Positions 35,357 through 45,099 of a stretch of DNA of 64,000 nucleotides are shown here, in pieces. Both the position numbers and the translations under genes were made by a program. This stretch comes from Acorus gramineus (taxonomy: Eukaryota; Streptophyta; Magnoliopsida; Acorales; Acoraceae), in the NCBI GenBank assembly GCA_030737835.1, contig JAUJYN010000027.1, positions 2,233,900 through 2,297,899 of the forward strand, read 5' to 3'. The notes below the pieces were generated by a model. The model saw only the letters and a list, made by a program, of their open reading frames with translations, was not told the origin of the DNA and searched no databases. Position 1 is the first letter of the stretch. The number at the start of each line of letters is the position of its first letter.

Positions 35357-35381
35357 GTGTAGATCGGGTCCCGATCTACAC
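35357..35381. repeat. Perfect 25-base palindrome in LTR copy E
   Basis: Arms GTGTAGATCGGG and CCCGATCTACAC flank a single T. Copy G keeps only the second arm intact (48191-48215). Confidence 0.8.
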
Positions 35382-35719
35382 CCCGGTGGTTTCAAATCCC
35401 TTTTCCGACGACTCTAGCCACTCCGTCCTCCCCTCTTTCTCCTCTCTTTTGACCCGTTTCGAGGACCGTGGTAGATCGGGGCGTAGGAGGGCCGTTGAGA
35501 AGGGTTTCGGTGCGCGGAGAGCACCCGGACTTCGCTTCCTCCCCTTGGTAAGGTCCTTTTCTTCACTTTTCTTGCATAGATGTATGCTAGGAGTGTGGAT
35601 CTGTGTATGAGGGGTGGTCGGCGGCTGAGGGAGGCTGTCGGGGGTGGTTGGGGGTGGTCGGAGGTGGTCGGCGGCCGTGGGATGGGTGGTTGGAGGTGCT
35701 CGGCAGGCAGGGTCTGCTC

Positions 35720-36770
35720 CGGGCAGCAGCGCAGGCAGCGCGCGGGCTGGACGCGCGTGGGCGTGCGAGCGTGGGCGTGCGCGCGGGTGTGCGCGCGGGC
35801 GTGCGCTCCGGGGGGCTGGTGGCCAGCTGAGCGCGCGTGCAGGGCGTGCTAGTCGTGCAAGGTCTGGTCGAGCGGCTGGAGCTGGGCGAGCTGGGCGCGA
35901 GGAGCTGGGCGGGCTGTGCACGAGGTGCTGGGCGGCGGTGCTGGGGATGATGGCCGTGAGGGCAGTGTGTGCAGGGTAGGCTGCCAGGGCTAGCTATGGT
36001 AGGCTGGGAGCAGGTGCACCAGCTTGCTGGGCGCGTGAGCGCGTGCGCGCGGGTGCGCACGCGGGCGTACGCTCGGGGGGTGCAGGGGGAGGCATGTGGG
36101 TAGGCAGGCTGTGGGCTGTGCGCGCGGGCAGGCCGGGCTGGCAGGCTGGGCGCGCAGGCGAGCAGGGCAGGCGGTGCTCGGGCCACTCGGCGACGCGTGC
36201 AGGCAGGCAACGCGGGCAGCAGCGTGGGCATGCTGGCAGGCGCGCTGGGCGCGTGTTGCGCGTGCGTGCGCGTGGGCGCTGGGTGAGGGTCCCGGGTGCT
36301 GGGCGCTGAGCGTCGGGTGCTGGGCCGCGGATACCGGGCGCTGGGCGGAGGCGCAGGCGTGCGCGGGGTGCAGTGGGTGCGAGCGGGTGGCGCGCGGGGT
36401 GGTGCGCGCGGCTAGAGGGTGGTAGGTGCGCGCGGAGTGCGTGCGGATGGGGGGGCTGGAGATGCGCGCGGGGTGCGCGCGGGGCGAGACGCTGCGCGCG
36501 GGGCGTGCGGGGTTCTCGCGGGCCAGCGATGGCGTGCGGGGTGTGCGCGGGCGGCTGCGCTGGGGCGCAGGGGGCGCGCGGTGCACACGGGAGGCTCGGC
36601 GGCGTGTCTCGGCGGCGGGCAGTGGCCCGGCGGTGCGCGGAGTGCGCGGGCCGAGGCGCGGCGGTGCGCCCGGGCGGTCGGGTGGCCGTGCGGGTGGTTG
36701 CCGGCCGTGCGGGTGTTTGCCGGGATGCTCGGGCTAGCGTGCGTGCGGGTCGTATGCACGTTTGCCCGAG
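35720..36770 (+). repeat. GC-rich tract of LTR copy E
   Basis: About 1 kb of GCGCGC/GGTGCGCG-type sequence, the longest in the window, lies inside the 1316-bp intron candidate (35548-36863). All six frames are open for long stretches because of the composition. Confidence 0.8.
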
Positions 36771-36863
36771 TGTTGGGAGTTTAGTTGTGAGTTTATGTAA
36801 GTTCTTGTGTATTTTGTAGTATTTGTGGATTTTAACTCACCATATTGAATGTCTATCTTGCAG

Positions 36864-36899
36864 ATCTAGACGGGCGGTCGCGCGACGACCCAGATACTG
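36864..36899 (+). other. Conserved 36-nt mini-exon candidate of LTR copy E
   Basis: Bounded by TCTTGCAG on the left and GTGAGTGG on the right. The reading frame GAT CTA GAC ... continues through the donor to a TAG about 60 bases on (residues DLDGRSRDDP, then GEWDNPTQ). Counterparts lie at 491-526, 18514-18552, 21392-21430, 39172-39210, 41282-41317 and 46837-46872. Confidence 0.55.
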
Positions 36900-37203
36900 G
36901 TGAGTGGGACAATCCAACCCAGTAGAGAGGCGTTATACGCACTTGGGCGTATACCGACCTCTCCTGGGGCGTCATGGATTATATTAACCTGTTGTAATAT
37001 GTATTCCATGCTTGCATGATTTAAATGTAGAATGCATGCTACCCTAGACTTGTATGTTAGGGACTTGCACCCTTAGGATATGTGTATGAGCCATGCACCA
37101 TGTCCCCTGTTTCATGTTAGGAAACCTCGGCCTATGTATGCGTCCTACTAGTTTATTTATTAAATTAAATGCTAGTGTATGTTAAATCGCATGCCTTAGG
37201 TAA

Positions 37204-37510
37204 TATTATCGGGAGGAGCCTTGCGAGGTCAACATTGAGACCCGTGTTAGGGTACTCCGTGTTCCTTGTTTGGTTGTCGGGATGTCCTGTATCGGGAACT
37301 CACGCTGCCCTCCCAAGGTTTCTAGTCCCAATAATATTATAAGTAATGTTGTATGATTGGTATGATTATTAGCATGATTAGTGAATATTATAGGGGAGGG
37401 GCCTTGCGAGGACAACGGTGAGACCCGTGTTAGGGTACTCCGTGTTCCTTGTTTGGTTGTCGGGGTGTCCTGTATCGGGAACTCACGCCGCCCTCCCGAG
37501 TTTCTTTCCC
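37204..37510 (+). repeat. Tandem roughly 185-base duplication in LTR copy E
   Basis: Two units start at about 37204 and 37391 and share GAGACCCGTGTTAGGGTACT and what follows. Copy G has both units (46210-46340, 46395-46520). The isolated LTR piece at 26056-26175 is a single unit. Confidence 0.75.
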
Positions 37511-37878
37511 CCAATGATATTCCAACATTGCTTTTGATTGTACTTGTTTCCCCGCATCTTGGATATGCAACCTGGAGGAACTCTGAAGAGTTCATGACAT
37601 TTGAGTGGTAGAGATGTGTTGTCGGCGGATCCGAGTGGATCATATGCGTATGGATAGGCTGTTCTGTTCCCTGCATTGGATCCAGTAGAGGCTACCCCCA
37701 GCGTTAGAAAGGCCGTCCTTCGGAGACCCACATCAGTAGGCACCTCCTGATTTGGTTTCGGACTGTGCTGAAGTTGTGGGTGGAGACCAAGCGGCCTACG
37801 GAGTGGAGGAGAGACTATCGGTGGACCAAGGGTGACCAACAGCCTAGTCAGTCCCAAAATCCTATGTCACCCGTGGTA

Positions 37879-37902
37879 GGGTGAGGGTGAGGGTGTAGTG
37901 GG
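37879..37902 (+). other. G-quadruplex motif in LTR copy E
   Basis: Four GGG runs separated by TGA, TGA and TGTAGT. A second, slightly weaker copy starts at 37975. Equivalents: 42017-42036 (copy F, plus), 45671-45694 (copy G, minus) and about 17824-17847 (copy B, minus). Confidence 0.7.
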
Positions 37903-39289
37903 TTGGCGATGAGCGACCTACTGGATTTGTGAATGGATGATTATCAGTCCCAATAGCCTATGTCACCCATTGATGGGTGAGGGTGAGGGTGTGGTGGTTC
38001 GGCGAAGTACGAACCACTGGATTTATGTTGTTATGTCTTTGAGGATGGATAAATAATGGAATTGTGGTAAATATGGTCTGTGATGCATGGGTTGTGCAGT
38101 TCACTGAGCGTGTGGCTCACCCCTCGCATATGTTTTTCCCCAGTTGCCACTGAGCCTGAGCTGGAGCCGGAGCAGCAGTTGGAGCTTTCCGAGGGATTCC
38201 TTCAGTAGCGGAGCAGCGCTACGTCCGCGAGTGCCAGAGGCTATCAGCATCCCTTTTCTTGGCTGTATGTATTTTATTTCCGTGCTTGGCACGCGTCTGT
38301 ATATATTCAGTTGTTACTATGTATATTGGCTCTCACAGGACATATGATTGTGTATCGAGTCTGTAATGTGTTTTGGGTTACAGACTCAGTATTAGCTTCC
38401 GCTATATTGTGTATATATTATGTCAGCCCTGTTTGATCTGTGTTGTCATTTTTATCTGTGGTTTAGAGTATATGTTTGACCTCATGTGTAGGCTTCTGAT
38501 ATGATATATACACCTGCCGCGTCCCGGGGACGGCCGCCCTGGGGCGTGACATTAATCACATAAACATACAAAATATACTCTAATATCCGTTGGATATCGC
38601 CAACTTAAAAGAAAGGGTCAAGCGCGATCTCGTGCACTAACAGGTGCATGCCAATATTCCAAACGAACCTGAGTCGAGTAGGAAATCGCATCTACTTACT
38701 CAGTTCGTTTAGAGGGAGAGGGCGAGAGAGATCATCATCTCATGAAGCTGGTCATAGCTTTGCCCCATTAGCATGGGCGCAACAGCTACACCACGCCCTC
38801 GAGTCTTATCGCAAGGGAATATTAGGCAGGTGCCCGTTATTAACCTAGACTTAATCATACTGTATATTCCCATTAATATGGTGGGAGTAGTATTACAATA
38901 CTACCTAAGACATGCCATATTCTATACATCCATACACATTTACAACATACATGCCCATACTAGAGGGGCTCATGCAACACAATCATTCATACATGAATAC
39001 AATACATGTATATAAGCCTAGCATGCAAGATATCTACATATTATAGCTTAAGCATGGCCATACTACTTATCTACACAAGTAGTATAGCTAGGGGGCCCCA
39101 TCGATGGGCGACACGCGTATACACGCGTCGGGCGCATCCCGAGAGGGGGGGGGGGATCTGCAACCACTCACCATACAACCTGGGACCTCGCGCATCCCAT
39201 CCGACGAGATCTGCAAGGTAGGGGCATCAAATTTGGTGAGTAACATCACAATTTAGCACTTAGAATCATTAGAAATACCAAAGACTTAG

Positions 39290-39705
39290 ACATGCACGCA
39301 TACGGGCTCGCACGCATGCGAGCACGCGCGTACGCACGCATGCCCGGGTGCCCCAGCACCTACCCGAGCCCTTGGGCAGCCCCGCGCATGCCCCAGCACG
39401 CGCACGCACGCACTGGCCCCCAGCCCCGCTCCCAGACGCACGCCCAGGCGCACTGCCCCGCGCGCGCGCACGCTCGCGCGCACCCCCGCTCGCGCCAGCG
39501 CCCGCGCGCACCCGCGCGCCCACTCCGCACGCACCCGCGCGCTCGCGCACATGCGCTCGCGGGCGTCCGTGCGCTCACGCGCATGCGCTCGCAGGCGTCC
39601 GCGCGCTCGCGTGCATTCGCTCGCGGGCGTCCGCGCGCCCGCCTGCGCCTGCCAGCGCCCTCCTGCGCGCGCGTCTAGGCGCGCACGCGCGCAGACAACC
39701 CCCTG
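39290..39705 (-). repeat. GC-rich alternating tract of LTR copy D
   Basis: CGCGCAC/GCGTCCGCGCGC words. The second half repeats a TGCGCTCGC(A/G)GGCGTCCG unit several times at about 30-base spacing. It lies within the intron candidate 39211-39832. Confidence 0.8.
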
Positions 39706-39906
39706 CACGCGCCCAGCCTTCCCTAACCCCTTTTTAACCCCTCCACACTTCTAAACCATCTGCCTAGCATGCATGACCTCCTCAACCATCCCAAATGCCC
39801 TAAAAATCAAAAAGAAGGGGAAGAGGACTTACCAAAAGAGGGAAAGGGAAAGGGGGAGATGCGGGGCTTTCGACGCCCCCACGGCCACCTCAACCACCAC
39901 CACCAC

Positions 39907-42580
39907 TGTTATATATGTGTCACTTTTAGCCTTTTGGTAACCATTGGAGCATTTTGGCAGTTTTTCAACTTTTTTGTTTTTCGATCGGAACCGCTAAAAT
40001 TTTGGACTTTTGGCTATCATCATGAGCTTGAGAACTCCGATTGAAAATCTAACTGCACATTATGTGTCCTGGTGCCATTTCAAGCCACTCACGAAAATTT
40101 CATCTAATTCCGGTAACATTCAGAATTTCACAGTTCCGAATCGTATCCGGGTTTTGACCAAGCGGAAAGTCATGGGGAGACTTGACCAAGTCAAAGATGA
40201 CTTTGACCAAGTAGTCAAGTTTGACCCTTGACTTGGTCAATCTCTTTTGTTTGTTTGTGTGGATGAGTTGACCAAAGGTCAAAGCAAACCAAATGACAAA
40301 AAACCGTAAGTGTGAGTGTGTGTGTGTGGGTGAGTTCACTTAGGCGTCCACCAATAGTTCTTCTTCCCCATCTCTCTCTATCTCTCTCACTCACAAACCC
40401 TCACATCCCCTCTCTTTAAATCCCCCATTTGATCTAGTAGAAGAGCTTGAAATAGGAAGCCCTAGAAGAAGAAAAGAAAGGTAGGGTTCCGATCTACCTT
40501 TCCATGGTTTTGTTTTTGGATTTCCCCTTTGTTGACCTCCTCTCATGGCTTCCTTTATCCTCTGTTTTCAGCCATTCTTGGGCTGAGATAGGGCCGAGGT
40601 GTGGATGTCTTGTTGGTGGCGTTTCGGTGCGCGAAGAGCACCCGATTTTCCCTCCCTTCCTTTCCTCTCTTGGGTGAGTCCTTCTCCTCCCTATTTTCTT
40701 GTTTAGATGCATGTTAGGGTGCGTTATGGAGTATGCATGGTATGCATGTGTGCTAGGGGTGTGGGAGGGCTGAGGGAGGTGGTGGGAAGGGCTCGGGTGA
40801 GCGTGCGGGGTCATCCGCGCGCGTGCGCACGAGTCTGTGCGCGCAGGCAGGCGCTGGCGCGCGCAGACGGGTGCGCTGGCGCGCGTGATCGCGTACGCGT
40901 AGGCGCGCCGGCGTGCGCGCGGGGTGCTGCGCGGGGGTATAGTGCGCGGGGTGCGCGCGGGGTGCTGCGCAGGGGCGCAGTACGCGCGGGTAGACGCAGG
41001 GCTGGATGCGCGGTGCTAGCGCGCGGCAGCTTGTCTAGGCGCGCGGGCTGGGGCACGGCAGTGCGCCTGGGGCGCGGGCGTGCGTGCGTGCGTGCGCACC
41101 CGTGCGTGCGCGTGCGGGTGGCCGTGCGCATGGCTGCCCGTGGGTGCGGAAGGGTGTCGGGGCACTCGGACTCGCGTGCGTGCGGGCCCGTATGCATGCT
41201 TGTCCGAGTGTTGGGTATTTCTAGCGTATTTCTTATGTATTTGTGTAATTACTCACCATTTTGATTACCCATGTCTTGCAGATCTTGACGGGCGATCACG
41301 CGATGACCCGGGTGTTGGTGAGTGGGACAATCCAACCCAGTAGGGAGGCGTTCGATGCACGTAGGCATGCATTGCCCTCCCTTGGGGAACCATATTTTCA
41401 TATTAGCTAGTATTGAATGTAAACTATGCCTTGCATGAATATTTTGTTGTATCCATGCCACCTAGACTTGCATGCTAGGGATATGCACCCGTATATTGAT
41501 TATTATGATGTATCCATGCCACCTTAGATTTGTATGCTAGGGATATGCACCCTTTCATCATGTTAGAGGCCTAGGCATGCCTAGACACCTTGCCCCGATC
41601 TGTGCATGTTCCCACCTAGTTTAATTTAATTAAATCAAATGTGAGCATGCCTTAGAGAATATTATAACCTTGTTGTTATAATATATGTCTCCCCGCATCT
41701 TAGTTATGCGCCCTGGAGGAATTCTTGAGAATTCATGACATTAGTAGAGTTACAATCGGTGTCGACGGATCCAAGAGGATCATATCCGCGTGAGTAGGCT
41801 GTCTTCTTCTTATGGTTGGGATCCGAGGTAGGAACTCCCCGGCGTTAGATGGCCTGACAGAGGGCTCCCATCTGTAGGTGCCTCCGATGCGTCGGACTGT
41901 GCTGATCGTGGGAGTATACCAGGTGGAGGCTACGAGGGTGGGAGAGGCTACCCGGTGGGACCAGGGGTGGAAAGCGGTCTAGTATGCCCCAAGAGGCCCA
42001 GGTCACCCCTCGGAAAGGGTGAGGGTGAGGGGAGGGAAAGTGGGTTGGCGATGAGACGACCCACTAGAATGTGTAGTTGTTCCCGTGTTAAGGGCTATAA
42101 TTAATTGAGGTTAATATGAATTGTGATGCATGGGTTGTGCTATTCACTGAGCGTGTGGCTCACCCCTCGCATATATTTTTCTCCAGTTATATCTGAGTCG
42201 GATTTGAAGGAGGAGCTCCCCGAGCCACATCAGCAGTAGCGGAGCAGCGTCACGTTCTGCGAGTGAGAGGCCATGAGCATCCCCTTCTTGATTGTATGTA
42301 TTGGTTATCCGTGCTTGGGCACACGTTTGTATTTGGATGTCATTGTATATATATTGGCTCTCACAGGACAGTTGATTATGTATCGGGTCTGTAATATGTC
42401 TTTTGAATTACAGACTCAGTCTTTTAGCTTCCGCTATTTGTATATATTATGTCAGCCACCTTTCTGTCTGTGTTGTCGTTTTCGATGTTGTATAGAGTAT
42501 TTTATTGATCTCCTGTATAGACTGCTGATATCTTATACACCATTGCCGCGTCTCGGGGACGGCCGCCCTGGGGCGTGACA
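39907..42580 (+). mobile_element. LTR copy F, nested in copy D in inverted orientation
   Basis: It runs from TGTTATATATGTGTCAC to GGGGCGTGACA, 2674 bp, the shortest full copy. It is inserted in the (ACC)n microsatellite of copy D, so the exact target duplication cannot be measured (at least ACCAC on both sides). The intron candidate is 40674-41281, the mini-exon 41282-41317 and the second acceptor-like CTCCAG near 42186. The roughly 185-base unit is absent, which explains part of the shorter length. Confidence 0.85.
40790..41200 (+). repeat. GC-rich alternating tract of LTR copy F
   Basis: About 400 bases of GTGCGCGCG-type sequence inside the 608-bp intron candidate. Confidence 0.8.
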
Positions 42581-44137
42581 ACCACCACCACCACCACCTC
42601 TTCAGCCTCTCACCAGCCCTTCTTGGCTGCAAATCAGGGGGGGGGGAAGTTCATGAGAAGGTGCTTGAGAGAGAGGAGATCAACAACAACAACAACACCT
42701 ACACAAACCTAGACTTGCACTTGCACCTTCTCCTTCTCTTCTCTTTGTGACATTAACACAAACACTTGGGGGGTGAAAAGAGAGAAGAGAGAGCCAAAAA
42801 TGTTGACGTGGGGAGTGAGAGGGAGAGAGAGAGAGATATTTTGCCCAAATAAATATCTAAAGGAGGGATAGAAATGACCAATTCATCCCTAACTAGAAAT
42901 TCTGTACATGCTTCACTAGAACAGCCATAACTTCCTCAATATAGCTCCGAATTGCACAATTCAAAGTCCGTTGGAAATCCAAGAAGATTATCTACAACTT
43001 TCATGTTTATGCCAAGATCAAATAATCCCTCCAGCTATTCCGAAATGTGAGCTAAACATTGAACAGGGCTGCTGCCAGAATTTTTCATCCCCGGGGTATA
43101 CTTGGAAAAATACCCATAACTTTTACTACATGAATCCAGTTGATCTAATTCCACTTTTGTACGAAAGCTAACTCAAAACTGAGTATCTCATGATAAAATC
43201 ATATTTAAACCTCTTCATCTTGGATTTTAACAAAATCAAATCCAAATACCAAATCGGAAATACATAACTTCGAGGAGAAAAATTATGTAGCCAAATTTTT
43301 AATCAGAGCGCTCCAAATGACACAGGCATAACAATTGGCAACATAATTGTTTCCCCACGTGTATGAGAGGCTTATAAATCTCTTTTCCTCTCTCCTTGCA
43401 TTGAAACCCTAGAAATTTCAAACTCTAAAAGTTTTTCCCTTGATGTTTTTGGCGAAATCATTGAGGAGCTCGGGAAGGGATTCGATCATCAGTTTCTTGT
43501 GAGTACTACCCTCGATTTATGAAGAGTTTTGAACATGCAATGATTGCTTTAGAGGTCTTTTATTTTATAACTTCGTTTTTTAGGTTTTTCATGCAAAAAG
43601 GATGAGTTTTCTTCTTGATTCTTAAAGTTTTTCATGAGATTTCGGGTCCCTATGATGTCATGATGTTTTGTGATGTTTTACAAGGTTTTGATGATGCTAT
43701 TAGGCCTCGCATGTGTAGATTCAGGTTTATGGATTTCTTGAGCTTTTCTTCTTGGGTTTTCATAGATCTTGATGTAGTTATGTGATTTCGGGTCCCTATG
43801 TTTTAGCTATGAAATCATGAAATTTTCAAAGTAAATTACATGTCTTTTATGTTAAATGGATGGGTATATATATATATATATATATATCAACCTAGGTTTG
43901 GTTATTTAACATAGAATCATGTTATAAATTGTTTAAAGTCTCGTTTTCGTTTTAACCCTTAATTGCCTAGACCCGAACCTATATTTGTTTTAATGATTAT
44001 TTTGGAGTTTTATCATAAGATCCATGTTATTGTTTCTTCATATAATAAGTCGATGGTTTTTGAAGATTTTTGGATAAGTTTTTATTCGTTCTTATATACG
44101 TTTTATAAATCCTTAAAGTGTCCAAGGTTAAAAATAA

Positions 44138-44148
44138 TAGGATATCAT
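44138..44148. other. Target-site duplication of the LINE (3' side)
   Basis: TAGGATATCAT, repeated at 53396-53406. An 11-bp duplication next to a T-rich run is typical of LINE insertion. Confidence 0.8.
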
Positions 44149-45083
44149 TTTTTATTTTTTTTTTAAAGGGTAGACACTCGCCACCAACCGATTTCATTAT
44201 GAAAATGGATTAGCACATGGTCTGAATTGGGGAGGAGGAGAATAGAGAGATACATATATAGTTACGTAAAAATAAACCAATGAGGATCCCGAAGTGAAGT
44301 GGGTTGGGTAGGCGGGTATTCTACCCTCCCTCCACACTTCGGGGCCCGTCCCAAGGCGCGTCCCACTCCGCATTATCCGTTGATGTGGATTTCTCCCCTG
44401 CTCAAGGAAACTCCCCTCACGCACCCCAGGTCCCTGGCCTAGTCCCGTATTAGTGCGTATGCGGCAGCCCACATGTTCTCCATGTAGGCTCTGGCGCCCT
44501 TGAAAATTGCCTCATTCCTGGTCAACCATATGATCCACGTGCATGCTGGTACGATCAAGCGCACCACTCGCGCTGTGGTGCCCGGTGCCACCCTCACCCC
44601 CAGCTCTGTGTCCGCTGTCCACATCCCCACGAGATCTTGGAATCGGGTTAGGGACGTGGCCTCCCTTGCCACATTCCACAACTCCAGCGTGACCCGACAT
44701 TTGCAGAATAGATGAGTCACTATCTCCGGGGCCTCGCCACAGAGTGCGCACGCAATCTGCTCGTCCTGTCGCCATTTTGATCGGTAGACACGGGTGAGTA
44801 GGCGCTGGTGCGCAAGAAACTAGAGGAAGACTTTGTTTTCTTTGGGATCTTTGGTTTCCAGATTTTTGTAGGGCTACCACACACTAGCGTGGCCGGGGCA
44901 AGGTTTCGACGTCTCCATATGTAGCTGTATTTGACGGAGAAACCCACCGCGGGCTTGGGCACGCACAGTGGTCGGTCAGTCGCATGGTCAAAGTTTCCCG
45001 TCCATTCCCCTTGAGTCTGTATGAGCTCCACATATTGTGCGGCCACCACGGGGTCGGTACGAGTTCTGCGCATTGTCACGGCC

Positions 45084-45099
45084 CATCTAGTGACAGATC
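45084..45099. other. 16-bp direct repeat flanking LTR copy G (left)
   Basis: CATCTAGTGACAGATC, identical to 48613-48628. It is longer than the 5-bp duplication seen for copy D. Confidence 0.9.

Larger units (their letters stand above)
34960..38551 (+). mobile_element. LTR copy E, nested in copy D in inverted orientation
   Basis: It runs from TGTTATACTTGTGTCAC to GGGGCGTGACA, 3592 bp. The parts in order are U3, TATA box at 35224-35231, a 25-base palindrome, a GGTGC/GCACC hairpin, a GTAAGG donor at 35548, the GC-rich tract, a TTGCAG acceptor at 36863, the mini-exon 36864-36899, a GTGAGT donor at 36900, two tandem copies of a roughly 185-base unit, G-quadruplex motifs, and an acceptor-like TTTTTCCCCAG near 38142. 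No target-site duplication is visible in the diverged host sequence. Confidence 0.8.
33366..43333 (-). mobile_element. LTR copy D, a solo LTR carrying copies E and F
   Basis: Its own sequence is 33366-34959, 38552-39906 and 42581-43333, about 3.7 kb. It starts on the minus strand with TGTTATGCCTGTGTCATTTG at 43333 and ends GGGGTGTGACA at 33366. It is flanked by the 5-bp duplication ATTGG (33361-33365 and 43334-43338); compared with the 5' LTR of P, the empty site is intact. No internal region is attached, so it is a solo LTR. The mini-exon is 39172-39210 (39 nt) and the intron candidate 39211-39832. Confidence 0.85.

Noticed and set aside
35587-36819. Several open frames of 90-214 codons in all directions
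   Set aside because: GC-rich tract of LTR copy E; simple-sequence translation only.
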